In this document: in pieces, positions 18,495-30,004 of the stretch
Layout: every line of letters starts with the position of its first letter
Position numbering within the stretch: the first letter of the stretch is position 1
Source of the DNA: Saccoglossus kowalevskii
Taxonomy: Eukaryota > Hemichordata > Enteropneusta > Harrimaniidae
Assembly (NCBI RefSeq): GCF_000003605.2
Contig: NW_003119425.1
Span: 405,377 to 435,380, forward strand
Direction: 5' to 3'
Length of the DNA stretch: 30,004 nt
Made by a program: the position numbers and the translations under genes
Notes under the pieces: generated by a model
What the model was told of the DNA's origin: nothing
Seen by the model: the letters and a program-made list of their open reading frames with translations, nothing else
The model's database searches: none

Positions 18495-21400
18495 CTGCAA
18501 AAACAAAACAAAAACATATGAATTTAATAGTCGAATGGGTTAATTTTGACCAGGAGTATATTAGCTGTCTTCTGGTAAGGCAATTTAACAGGAACATTAT
18601 GTTAAAGTATTCTAATATTCACACAATAAAAAATCAAAACTAAGTGGCCTGTTTTGGGAACGAGTGATAAGTTGTACTATAATGAGTATACGGTTAACGT
18701 GGTCTAATATGCCCATCCATGTCAATCAAAACAGTGACTACATTCCCTGGAGTTACTTGAACTCGCTGGCATATTATATATTTATAACCGATCGGTACAT
18801 GTTCAGGTTAAGTTTAATGAGAACACGGGGAGCATAAACAGCAGAATAGATTGCGAAACGTGACAGTATTGCTTTGTAGAAATTTGTATTTATGGGAATA
18901 TTATTATCAAGAGAAAACACAGATTGTGTTGTTATTTTTGGTAGAATTTTGTTATGGAGTGTGCTACTCTTGTTTCAGTTACAAACATCGTTATTTTACT
19001 TCACTGTGAGTTCTTTTGTATCGGAATATTTTTTTCAAAATACATATTTTGCGTGATTATGGATTCCCTCGCCTATAGATGTTTTCCCCCCAATTCATGG
19101 TAGAACAGGCTGACGCATTACATGACTTATTCAAAAATTATATGTTTTCGAGTAACCACAAAAATGGTCTAATACAAATACCCATACGGTATACAAATAA
19201 ACACAGCAGAACACGATGATAGATACAATAAAGGGGATTCACACGAGCTGTACCACCAGAAAGGACGCAATAGACAGCTAAATGTGGGAATCATTCTGAC
19301 ATGCTGACGTCAAACTACGAGACAATGTTGTTGAATTATAAATAGAATATTATCCCACTGACAACTCACATCAACTCACGTGGAGTGTGCTTTTACGTAA
19401 GTTGACAACGAAGCGGAACGTCGATTAACTAAATAATAGAAGTGATTACGTAGTTTATATGGCGTTGCAAATCAAACGGCATAGATCAAAATCCAGACAA
19501 AGTGTACTAACGAGGACGGAGATTGATAGCATTGATGAACTGTACTGTTGCAATGCATAAGTGTATATGCCATCAAAAGCAACCTCAACATTCTCAACAT
19601 TGATCCTAATATTCTTGTACATCCGTATTGTTACCTAGTCAAATTTGTACGATCACTTCAATTTCGATTTATTTACAAGTTTGCATTTGAAATAAAGACA
19701 GAGGTAAATTCAGTTTCGACCTAAAAACTCGTGTATATAACATGTGAACTACTTGCATATTACTACAATGCATATTTCAGCAAACATCAATCTATATCTC
19801 GCTACTCGAATTTTCAGTCTTTGAAGGTTTCAACTCTCGACTTAAATTCGCAATCACTATGCGAACATCGACAGTGGATCTGTGTAATTGCATGAAGTAC
19901 AGGTTTGCACTTAATCCAGTGAAATATACACATACCTTGACACGGGACTGATCAACGTCCAGTGATGCTGATTGTATAGTTGGAATATATTGATTTATTA
20001 TAAACAAAAATATTTTTAAATCTTTTGTTCAACATACACACTTTTCACAATTTTTAAAAATCGTCTTAAAGTAATCTACTTATTCTGTGCAGATGTTCAA
20101 ACAAGCAATCGATGACGAACAGCTCATTATCTTTAAAATCCAGACATGTGGGGGCTGGTTGCGTGAGTGGCACATCATTCAGCGCAGCGAGGCTGATTAC
20201 GACAACAAATTTGAACAAATAAAAATCTTTAAAAAGTTATGTGATATATAAATCAAGATAATGCAGGAACAAATTTAGAGTGAAGAAATACAAAATTATC
20301 CTTGTTCAAAATATTATTTATACTTTCATCATAAAACACGTGATATTTAATTAATAAGCGGGTGATGAACGTCGTTTTGTACAATTCACCCGTGACCTTT
20401 CCATACGATTATTCTACTTAGAAAGTACAATCTATACAATACAAAATTTATAAAGTAATACGCGTGGTCACATACACTGATGGATAAATAAGACGAATAT
20501 TCTTAGAAACTGGATATCGAAAACAAAATGATCTCCCAGGGGACACTTACAGCCTTCCTTGTTGAAGGTGTGGAAATGTTTTCTAAGTGGTTATGGTTGG
20601 TTGATTAGTTAGAGATAAGCCATAATGTATTCATAGTATGTATAATTGGAAATATGTGACAGGCGCTAGCGATTCTGTGTTACACTAACACCCGTTTGTT
20701 GAATCTCATTATATTGCATTCATCATAGTACATTTAGCATTATGGTGAATGAGTTAACCTTATCGTAATTTATTGGTATATGCATGCCTAAAAATATTAT
20801 TCGAGATATTAGCACTTTATCATCTGCCCATAGGTCATTCTCTGTAATTCGCGATGCAGATAATCTATGCAAAGTAGTTAACATATACGATCATATTTCT
20901 TGCGAGTTAGGGTATCCATTTCCTTGTTTTCAATCAAAGGTTATCATTTCTTTCCTTTGCACACTTTATTGAATATGAAAGCTCCATGGAAACAACCACG
21001 AGTAAAAATAGATCTGAATAACATGCTAGTAGTCGTATTTGCATATTTACCATAAATCGCATCATTGTTTATTCCTGGCAATACTGTATGAACATTTATG
21101 ACGGTAGATGTATTATCTATCGTTAATGCTTTCGCTGACGGATGTGGTTAAACTCATCGTTTATTTTTCTACATGAAATTCTACATGGAAGTAATTCACG
21201 AATTTCAATAATTTCGTGACTTTGTGCGAACTGCGTGATATTTTTTTCAACGTTGTACCTGGTTGATCGTTTCGCAGTTATTACGCTTTAATTCCAATCT
21301 AATAAGAACAAATATTCAGCCATATCACATCATGATTTATTCAATTACTTTGACATTACAATATGTGTGTTCATCGTTCAGCGTCGTTATTTCCTGACAC

Positions 21401-22369
21401 GCGCACTTCGGCTGAGAGAATATCGAATAAGATCGATGGTATAACTCGGTCATGTCTCGTCCGTAGCATAGTATATGTGATATAAAACTAACACCACGTG
21501 TCTAAACATACTACATATATAGCTATGACTAATAAAGGCCTAGAGTTTTTTTTTTCGAACGACCATTTTAATAAGTGTGATGCCTTGCGGTACATGCTTT
21601 CTAGTGATGCGTTTTAGAGTTTTAATGCATTCCCACCTCCCTATTCTTGAGTGATATACGAATTGCATGCATGTGACGTAATCTAGTATGCTTGAGGTGT
21701 CGCTAATATGATATCAAACATACACAACTAATGTGATTCTTTCTCACGTGTTGATTATGAAGTCAATTCACAGAAACATATATTATTAACTGATAGATGC
21801 AGATGACATATAGATGTAACAAAAAGTTGGCACGAAATATATAATGCAATCGACGGTTTTAATTACTTTACACTGATCTAAAGTGTACATCTTTTAAACG
21901 CACACACGTGAGATGATTATCTGCAAAACTCAATTTGTTAGTTTGACCTTACTAAATAATTAGGGTTGTTGCAATCGGCTCTGACAACGTACACATATTG
22001 GGAACGTACGGCACCATAAGTATTATTTGTATTACTGAAATATGGCACATATCATAAATATAAAAACATATGAAGAATAACAGTCATTCCAATTTTTTAT
22101 GCCAGAAATATTATATATTCTATATTTTTCAGACGTTCATCGACTAGAATAGACCTTTTCATGACGTCCAAAAAATCACACATCCAAGTATTCACCAGTG
22201 TTACAAATTCACATACAACGATAATTTGTTTGAATAAACGACATGAAAATTCTCCCATTTATAAACAAGGTAAACAATGCTAAGAGAAACCTTATAAATT
22301 GAACTGAGAACGCATTGAAGTTAAACGCATTGAACATAGATATGTGAATACACATTCAATACACTTTAA
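18495..22369. other. Upstream of the first exon seen; no gene assigned
   Basis: The missing first part of the receptor's amino-terminal domain should lie on the minus strand somewhere from here rightwards. Donor-like sites occur (for example GTATGT near 19936, GTAAGT near 20550, GTAAAT near 21052), but the sequence before each shows no convincing receptor motif. Short open segments such as minus strand 19792-20007 and a plus-strand stretch after a TGTGCAG at about 20091 match no family I know. Confidence 0.5.
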
Positions 22370-22420
22370 ACAATAATGGCCGCCGCGATCTCATTAAGAG
22401 CGAGAGATCAACGAGACTTG
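22370..22420 (+). repeat. Dispersed repeat, copy 2
   Basis: Same orientation as the copy at 7814-7864, about 82 percent identical over 51 bp without gaps. The two copies are 14.5 kb apart. The flanks do not align well, so this is a fragment of an interspersed family rather than a segmental duplication. Confidence 0.7.
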
Positions 22421-23620
22421 TGTATGTCCCTCATATAATGTATCTACCACCGTTCAATACTTGTTTTTAATCGTCTAGCGGGCACGATTCGATTTGACAG
22501 CATGGGTGTATGTGACAAGCTCTCTAGGGCGGATTAGTTGTATCATTTGACATCAATTTATGTGAAAGCAATTCAAAAAAAACGGGAAACTGAAAGGTTA
22601 AACATAGGGTCAGTAAAGAAGTTAGCCACGTACATCCGAATGGTAATATGATCATGTAGGACAATTTAAGCAAATTGAAAGCGAGAATATTACCTTGTAG
22701 GGAGCAGCAAATCGCTTAATATGTTTAGGATTACATGTGACCCGACGTAAATGAATTGAATGTAAATTTGATTGAAATAACTGTGCACATGTGTTATTAG
22801 GCTAACTCGGTAAAAAATTTCCATTTGAGGTTTTCAATAAAATAATATTGCCCATGGCTATCGGGGGTGGGTGTCCTAGTTTTGTGTTTATTTGTTAAAT
22901 CATTTCACGAAATGCAATATTCTATCTTACGCCCCAGACGAGCAAAGTTCATTTTGCTAATGCGCAGACAGTGTAAGGTTATTTGTCTTTTGCCCTTGAG
23001 AACATAAGTTTATTATATATTAATAGCTACATTGCAGTTTGCAGAAGCAATGTGTTTGTCACTCGAGCAATGTGAATACTTATTTTTCAGATCTTCTGAT
23101 TTATTGTATCATTTTAACACAGTTTCAAATGTGATATACAAAAGCAATCAATTCGTGGTCAAAAGGTTAATTCTGTTACCTATGATTCAAATGACAACCG
23201 AATTATTTTATCCAGTACAGTTTATTTTCAGAGTCTTGGTAACGTGAAATCTGAAAATGACATGAGCAATAAACCGGCTGCTACCATCATCTATTGTCAA
23301 ACACAAACGACAAACAAATTGCTTTTCGTCATTTATTCCAGGTAAGTCTGTTACAAAGGCATATATTTACATATGCTATACTAACTACATTATAGTTTTG
23401 CGTGTGGTAGAGTTCATGACCTTATATATCAATATATAATGCAGTATTATAATCGAATAAATTACAGGTTACTTTTGTTAAATTCAATAAAGATTATATC
23501 TAATACGGTTAATACAGGTGAAATCTTGGAATGTTAGGTCCGTAGTTATCTTAAAACGGTTCTGTGCCTGCATGGCATTCCGATTGACATGCTTCTCATC
23601 GAAACGACGTTAATGCGCAG
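22421..23620. other. No gene assigned
   Basis: About 1.2 kb. There are open segments on the plus strand (23032-23247, after a CATTGCAG) and a consensus-like CAG|GTAAGT donor near 23341 on the plus strand. These could belong to a plus-strand gene that also includes 23621-23798, but no protein family is recognisable. Confidence 0.4.
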
Positions 23621-23798
23621 AAAACGTCTGTTGACTGATTATTATAAATTGTGTCGTAATTGTCTGAATAGTGCTTTCGATAAACATTGCACAGTCGCGT
23701 CAATGGAATCTGGAAATGCAAAGCAATGTGTTTCACTGACTTTCTGCCGCAGAGTCATGTCTCGAAAGTGTTGTAGTATCAGAGAAGTGATTGGTTGA
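23621..23798 (+). CDS. Possible terminal exon encoding a cysteine-rich peptide, unidentified
   Basis: The reading frame follows an acceptor-like ATGCGCAG (phase 2), ends with TGA at 23796-23798, and is followed 6 bp later by AATAAA (23805-23810). The roughly 58 residues begin with a dibasic KR and contain seven cysteines: KLCRNC, DKHC, KQC, TFC and KCC. A basic cleavage site before a small cysteine-rich domain resembles secreted peptides or prohormones, but I cannot name a family. An ATG in the same frame occurs at 23589 without a signal peptide. The frame length alone is within chance expectation, so this stays a candidate. Confidence 0.25.
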
Positions 23799-23810
23799 TT
23801 TAGAAATAAA

Positions 23811-24059
23811 AATGATTTGATTTTGATTAACTATTTTTGAAATGTTGATAATTAGTTGCTATGACAACAAAGGTCTTGTATTTTACTGGAAACATGTATT
23901 GTCACGAGGAGTCTAGTACTAGTCTAGTACGAATTACGTGTTGTACACAAGAGATGTAATTTTGTATTTATTTATTATCGTAGTGTAATCTAACAACAAC
24001 CCACATTCAGAGGTAGGAGTTATAACCCTGAGTTAAACGTACTTAACACGAAACCTGCA
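23811..24059. other. No feature seen
   Basis: AT-rich spacer between the cysteine-rich frame and a GC-richer block. It includes a short direct duplication (AGTCTAGTACTAGTCTAGTAC near 23910). Confidence 0.5.
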
Positions 24060-24360
24060 AATATCTGAAAGTGGGTCTTGCTACGTGCCCCAGATGTCGA
24101 CCCTGGACTTCACTGGATGAGTATCTGGGTAATCAATGTACGACGATTGACACAATAGACTTTTAAGTCATATGGTCGTTATTCAAAAGTTGGGCAGCAT
24201 GTTTCTAGTTTGCTGCCCAGCAGAAGGGGTCCACGCTTTGAATGACTCTGAAGTCTGGTGAGTGGAGCCATGTACTACTATGACCAAACCGATTAACATT
24301 GAGTTCTGAAGCCAAACTTGAAAGGAAGACTATTGAAACAGAGTTTGATGCTCCATTTCG
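24060..24360. other. GC-richer block of unknown origin
   Basis: Base composition rises visibly against its surroundings. A minus-strand frame stays open for about 50 codons (ending SVDPFCWAAN and stop near 24205). A plus-strand segment with an acceptor-like TTTCTAG and a donor GTGAGT also occurs. The block contains a perfect hairpin at 24191-24219. It may be a remnant of a transposable element or a diverged exon; no family is recognised. Confidence 0.35.
24191..24219. repeat. Perfect 9-bp inverted repeat
   Basis: TGGGCAGCA at 24191-24199 and TGCTGCCCA at 24211-24219 flank an 11-bp loop. The arms are GC-rich in otherwise AT-rich DNA, so the hairpin would be stable. Confidence 0.85.
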
Positions 24361-25391
24361 TTAACTCTAGTTACTACAGCTTGACAAACGTAAATTTCAC
24401 AATTTCGGGTACAGAACATTCTTACACTCACACCAGTTAGTCCTGGAATTTCAGTTATTATACTATGTTTGCTAATTTATAGAATTTATTATTTTCCTGG
24501 CCAGTTTATTTATATGATATTTTTTTTCAAATGTTGGTCATTACTAATATTGCTGTGTGTGTAGTGCGTAATTTTGTAACCGGTATCTGCGTTCGTGCGT
24601 AGTGAAGACCGCGTTTAATAAGCATAATTGTTGTACTTAGTAAGCTATGGTTCCACGCAGTTTTTGTGTTGCATCGAATATGTAAGCCTGACCAGTGTAC
24701 ATACTTGTTTCTATTTATAAATTACATATATGTATAATTGTATTGAGCTATATTGTTCCCACAGTCTATAAACAGTCCCCGTGGTAAACAAATTGTGTTA
24801 TTTTAAATTTGTTAAAAACCCGCACACGAGGTGGTAAAAATCTCGAAATATCTGACTCGATTCACTCCTACTATATTACAGTACTACTTTCACGTGTTAA
24901 ATCTCGATGCAATGCGGGGATCATGTAACCATGTGCGTCATAGAGAATGCAATTTGCATAACCCGCCCAGTTGTTTACTAGGTACACATCTGTTTTATCA
25001 TTTTAATCGCAGGTGTTATCTTTCGCTACACTATTATCTGTTTTGAAAGAACTTATTGGCATTGGGAAAGGAAGCAACTCAATCTATTGAATGCAGTTTT
25101 TTGGATTTGATTTACTGAACGTGAAATACTATACTTGTAAACTAATACAATTACGGTAATGCTAGGTTCACTCAGGCATAAGTGCGTTTTGTTCGTTTCC
25201 ACCAAAACACACAATGTGAAACCTGACATTTTTAGTTGCCTCTTCTGCTGGGCGTTTTCTCTCAAAATAAAATTATGCACGAACGTACTTCACTAATTAT
25301 GAAATTTTAGTTTTTATTGTCGTTTTAGGTTTTAACTTTAAGTACTTAGACTTCTATTAGCACAATGAAAATAGTCAATTAAGAGTGAAAT
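24361..25391. other. No gene assigned
   Basis: Open frames at plus strand 24831-25046 and minus strand 25053-25280 show no motif and are within chance expectation. No repeat or RNA gene was recognised. Confidence 0.5.
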
Positions 25392-25394
25392 CAA

Positions 25395-25775
25395 CTCAAC
25401 AAACTGTGCGTTTGTTTGTTGACTGGTGACAGATATATTCCGAGCAAGTCCCAACTTATGAGGGCTGATGACGATGTGGTCACGCAAAGAGAAGTCATGC
25501 CAGAGCATGTTGTCATCAGATACGTGAGCCTAGCCTGACCTGTGTGTCTTATTCGGGTCATTAATGACACTGACAAATACCAAATAATTCTAAAAGATAT
25601 ACATGATTCTATGAATATGGAAATCTCTTTTTTTAGTTCCGACAGTGGGATGATCACCATTTCGACTCCCCTTATTGGACCTGTCTTCATAGATTCGCCT
25701 TTAAGGACAGCGTTCTACTCGGTTGGCGCTGAAAAAAGCCGAACCATACAAGTTAACTGGCTTAGTAACCGCTAG
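25395..25775 (+). pseudogene. Long plus-strand frame with a single TGA; possible pseudogene or exon remnant
   Basis: One plus-strand frame runs from about 25395 to a TAG at 25773-25775 with only one internal stop, a TGA near 25528. It reads GDRYIPSKSQLMRADDDVV and VMPEHVVIRYVSLA, then the TGA, then PVCLIRVINDTDKYQIILKD. A T-rich acceptor-like tract (TTTTTTTAG) ends at 25636, and an AATAAA lies at 25801-25806, 25 bp past the TAG. The minus strand is also open across much of this interval (25391-25690), so strand choice is not secure. I recognise no family. It could be a decayed gene, a transposon fragment, two exons read through an intron, or chance in a GC-richer patch. Confidence 0.22.
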
Positions 25776-25800
25776 TGTCTGTTTGTGTGTAACATACGCC

Positions 25801-25806
25801 AATAAA
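25801..25806 (+). terminator. AATAAA hexamer after the plus-strand frame
   Basis: It lies 25 bp past the TAG of the preceding open frame and is followed by a GT-containing stretch. It is suitable as a polyadenylation signal only if that frame is real. Confidence 0.2.
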
Positions 25807-28800
25807 GTAAGTATTGTTGCAATGTTTTACATACTATAAAATCCATACAAGTTGCATTTCCCATAAAACATTAACGCATATAGTTTTACAATGATTTATT
25901 CGCGTACATATTTTGCATTGTGATCAATTCGTCTTTATTTCTACAGTCCCCAAATGATCGTATAATAATTTAGAACATAACACTTACAACATTAGTACCA
26001 TGCTTCATAAACACACCTAGCAGCCTGAGATGAACTCATGCTTTCTTGTAGTTTTTTTTATGAGGAAATTACGCTGAACTGTCATTAATTAAGTGTAAGC
26101 TAACATCGCAAATGTATCTTTTATATATTCATGGTTGTGTACGACAACTAAAAAATACCGTACCCCACGCTTTCTGATTGTCGAAATAAGGGATTCCGAG
26201 CACCACGTATTGATTTAGCACGCTTGAGTGGCCATATTATCTGTTATAGACACGGAGCCGCTGTTTTAAAGAAATTACTTTTTTACAGAGAAATCAGGAC
26301 TACACTAATTTTGTTGCCCACGGTTCTCTGTAAAATCTCTGCAATTAGGTTATATTGGCACAATCATTATAGAATGCATCTGATGCGGACATAATCGCCA
26401 AGAATGATTACCGAATACAGAAGTGACGCCAGAAACATGGTGACATCCACAATTCAAATCACACAATCGTACTTGAATTTGAGATGTTGCCAAACTGGAT
26501 ACACCGCGAAAATCAATATTCTCCCACACAAACTGCAAACAGGAGTTTACTCATTGCGGTCGCCCTAATACAGATCCTAACTTAATTTGACATGTTAGTG
26601 GTGATTACTTATTTCCATAGCGTCACAGATTTAAAAAGTATTATATATAGCAATAAGTGTTCTAAATTCTCTTTTCGGAAATGCAATTGTGTCTATATCT
26701 GTGTAGATAATCAATAATCTCAGTCGGGGAATGACGTCGTACTGCAGCGATATCATCGTTATAAAGGTGACAGTGATATCAAAAGATTGTGTTTTATTCA
26801 AATGCACTTGTACTTGATACGATACTCGGATAATGATAAGGTCGCTACCCATTTAGTGGATCAGGAATATATATCCTAGGCACCAGATAAGAACGTTAAT
26901 CGCATTCGTGATTCTGTACACGAGTTCATACATACAGTATTTGTTTGGGTTCGACTTATTTTCAGTGAATCGTAATCCGACTATCGCAAACCTAAAGATC
27001 ATTAGTAAACATTGTCAATCACACATGAAAGCATACCACTTGATATTGACTCATTTGTTCAAACAGCGTGTTTGTTTCATTGCAAAGATCTGACAAACAG
27101 CACTACGTGTGTTTAAAGAGCGATACTGTGTCAATATCGCACACTTTTGAGGTGTCATCAATCCTAAACCATTCAACACGGCATAGAGACACTCAAGTTC
27201 AAGTGTAACAAAATAAATGTACTTATTTACTTTGCGAAGCTAAGCAAATCTCCATGTGTTATGGTTTTCCGGTCACGTTGCGGGAGATCTTCCCAGATTT
27301 TCCATTTGCGATCGAGTTTAAACCACGATTGAAAATTAATACTCAGTTATTAGGTGCGCGTTCGGGAATGTTAATTAACAATATTGACCTTTTCCATTGC
27401 CTTCTACTCGAATTGTCAAGTCTCCGGCATTTGTAGGTAAGACGCCGTATGATTATAATGTGATGCCTTTGGTGTCACCTTAATAAGGTCCCAAAGTGCT
27501 TGAAGAGATGCACCCAGACATACGCCGAACATGACTAATTAGTGTGTCGACCTAGGCGTGATAGAAAACGATTTTAAGACAGTACAGATTTCGGTGTTGA
27601 AATATTTTGTTTTGAACGCCAGGTAAAGTGTTTTTTTTCTCAATTTAAACAAACACGCAAAAGCGATGCCCGATGCCGCACTGAGCATCAATGCTTCTGA
27701 TAATCAAGAATGCCTACAGCGAGCCATTCTTTTGATATCAACTAAGTTCTTAACACATAATATACTAAAATAATCAAGCCATTTTGTTTAGTATAAGATT
27801 TGAGTAAAGTGATTCGACAACTTGTTCAACAGGTTATGTTTGTACTCAGGATTGTTTCACCCGTTCAGACATACGGGCTGAATTCGTTTTCGTTTTGCAA
27901 TCGTTAGAGCAATCCCAAGATGGCTAGTATGACAACGTCATTGTTCTGTTCCTAATCACACAGATACCTAAGAATATGTAACGATTGAACTGCAAATCAC
28001 AATTTTCGATTCAAGAAATCGATTTTCGATATACAGTTACTCTAATATATTAAACATTTATCGATTACCAGTCTCCAATTAACGTGATTACTCACTCGTT
28101 TCCACGTGCCCTGTGTGATCTATACAGCATATTCCTACTGTCGCAATGATTTATGGGTAAATGAATAGCAAAAATCGGGAGGACACGTTTACGTGTCAAA
28201 CTGATCGGACGAAGAAACGATTGTAAAACGTGAGATCATAAAAAAAAGACATAAACATGAGTATCTCTCATGAGTCTCATATATGGTGAGACTTTAATGC
28301 TCGGGACATTTACCTGACAAATAAATATTCTTGTACAAGAATCTATTTTTGAACGAACTGTGATGGAATGAAAAAAGCATGGGTGAGAATAATGATGATT
28401 TAAATGCTGTTTTTCTTGGAACTAACGTCTTCCTCCACAGACGTTGAATTTCGTTTAGGTATGATTGAGTTTTACTTGTGTACATATATTCCAAGCAATA
28501 CTGGCTGAACCAATGACAGATCAAATATTTAAACACTGGATGCAGCACGAATTGCCAATTTGTAAACAGTACATCCTGCAAATTTTCGCCCAACCAATCA
28601 AATATTAAACTATTTTTGTCTCTTGGTGCATGAAGAATTGGCAAACGACGATAATTGGTCTACATATTTTACCCGGGAAATGATTTTTAGAGGGAAATTT
28701 TTGACTCTAATAACCTATAAATAAAACATTCATGTCGTTATCGTGTTTTATGCTCGATACATTCACTGAAAGATATGTTCACTCCTGACGTGTTTGCTCT

Positions 28801-30004
28801 GATGAGTTGCTCGTTGTACCTATGTGATGTCAAGCACACTCGTTTTTTATCTCCTGTGTCATGGTTGGGTTTTCAAGCGTGAGCTTAAATAGCTACGAGA
28901 AATAAAACAAGAAAAAGTAACGGTAACGAGTTATATAGAACTGCCACTCACGTATTTGTCTCCGATGAACAAAACCGTATACTACATCTACGTAATATTG
29001 TGTTGCCGTAATTCATTACAGCAGTATCGTTTAAAAGGTATATAATAATGAAATGTCGGTAATTTCATAGCTGTAAGAATTTATCTTTTTACGTTGGGTT
29101 ATATTCAGCCAACTCGACCAAACATGTCAAATGATTAATTATCAAAAAATGCAGTGCAATTATGTTTGATATTTTGTATAATGTGATCGTGTTGTGCCAG
29201 ATAATTTAATTAGTTTACCGTCGACTGATAAAAATAACTATATGAATCGCGAATGTTCACGCCTTTATTTGCTTATAGATTATTATAAAATGAATGACGA
29301 AAATAATATTTCGTTAAACTATGTATCGTAATCCGATGAATTTATAAATTACTCCACGTCCCAATTTACTATTATGTTGACAGTCTTTCTACTATGTATT
29401 TATACATATAAAGTTTTTATTAAAATGTCTACCTTCGAATGTAAACATGACTATTTCTCTACAACATTTTTTCAGTGTTTCAAAGAAATGGATTGTAGCT
29501 CGCGCAAAATTACATTATTGTGAATTGCAACCAATGAAGAAACAGTGTTTACTATTCAAATAGATTATTGCAATTCATTAAGTATTCAATTCATTACGTA
29601 ACCTATCAATTTTATCATTATATATGTTCTTTTTAAGAGCCTACTCTTCTATGTTAATCATACTGACATCAAATGACCTCTTTCAGGTGACTATAAGAAA
29701 TTTATGTTCAGCATTGTGTTTCAGAGTGATATAAACGGATGAATACAAAACACCATCAGAGAAAGTAGACCCCTATTTACCACCCTTAAAACCCAATTAA
29801 ATCACCACACATCTTTCATTGAATTATAACACAAAGAGTGTTACGCGACTTGGCACACTAATTTGGTACAACAAAATAGATCATACACGTTGAAAATAAC
29901 AGGTGTTTAAAGCGGACATTGCCAAAATAATACTAGTGGGGTATATAGTATTTGACATAGTGGACGTGGTTAACAGAAAAAAATACAGTATGTTCCATAT
30001 GAAT
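25807..30004. other. Right end of the window; no gene assigned
   Basis: About 4.2 kb of AT-rich DNA. The longest open frame (minus strand 28294-28644, 116 codons from a TTG) has no recognisable motif and a length expected about once by chance in a window this size and composition. A short signal-peptide-like minus-strand start at 26438 (MFLASLLYS) precedes a GTAATC and was considered as the receptor's first exon, but nothing links it to the gene. Confidence 0.5.

Noticed and set aside
18049-18643. Several plus- and minus-strand frames overlapping the amino-terminal-domain exon
   Set aside because: They are antisense or out-of-frame shadows of exon a.
19510-19532. Minus-strand start MLSISVLV before GTTAGT, as an alternative first exon
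   Set aside because: It is too short to judge, and no amino-terminal-domain sequence follows on the minus strand.
12003-24320. A 24-bp similarity (TAATATTGAGTTCAGAGCC and TAACATTGAGTTCTGAAGCC) near 12005 and 24294
   Set aside because: Several mismatches plus an indel over so short a length can arise by chance in this composition.
26412-26438. Minus-strand ATG with good context encoding MFLASLLYS before a GTAATC, as a signal-peptide first exon
   Set aside because: Only nine codons, a weak donor, and no following exon to connect it with 18494.
27254-27436. Possible retroelement-like frame on either strand
   Set aside because: Short segments looked vaguely protein-like, but no reverse transcriptase or integrase motif could be found.
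28294-28644. 116-codon minus-strand open frame
   Set aside because: No recognisable domain, starts from TTG, and about one frame of this length is expected by chance; left unassigned.
1-30004. CRISPR arrays, bacterial operons, phage or insertion sequences
   Set aside because: None seen; the spliced receptor gene shows this is animal nuclear DNA.

Overview
The window is AT-rich eukaryotic genomic DNA. Its one clear gene is split into many exons with GT-AG introns of about 0.27 to 4.3 kb. The gene encodes an NMDA-class ionotropic glutamate receptor subunit, so the organism is an animal. The moderate intron sizes, low GC content and mixed subunit character suggest a non-vertebrate metazoan, but the sequence alone does not give the phylum.

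The gene lies on the minus strand and occupies 4389-18494. Ten exons were placed by homology, splice signals and phase. They join into one open frame of 853 residues ending in a TGA. The order is: distal part of the amino-terminal domain (exon a), the linker and start of ligand-binding lobe S1 (b), the rest of S1 (c), M1 (d), the M2 pore loop and M3 gate (e), ligand-binding lobe S2 (f, g), M4 (h), and a short cytoplasmic tail (i, j) ending in the class I PDZ ligand ESSV. The signal peptide and roughly the first 150 residues are missing. They must lie upstream of 18494, either in short exons I could not identify or beyond the right edge of the window.

The protein mixes subunit types. The amino-terminal domain, the FNNTVP pore loop, the FSP.GY motif after M1 and the ESxV end look like GluN2. 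The S1/S2 ligand-binding segments, the KPP linker between M2 and M3, and the post-S2 and M4 region look more like GluN3. The M3 gate motif is divergent (MYTANLVAH where most iGluRs have SYTANLAAF).

The rest is non-coding or unassigned. Positions 1-201 hold a 59-bp tandem repeat. Positions 202-4216 lie downstream of the gene and show no convincing gene. Introns carry an AT palindrome (6759-6802), one copy of a dispersed repeat (7814-7864, second copy 22370-22420) and an (AATT)n/(TTTA)n microsatellite (14497-14577). From 18495 to 30004 no gene could be assigned. Three stretches there deserve a second look: a cysteine-rich plus-strand reading frame ending just before an AATAAA (23621-23810), a GC-richer block with a perfect hairpin (about 24060-24360), and a long plus-strand frame broken by a single TGA (25395-25775).
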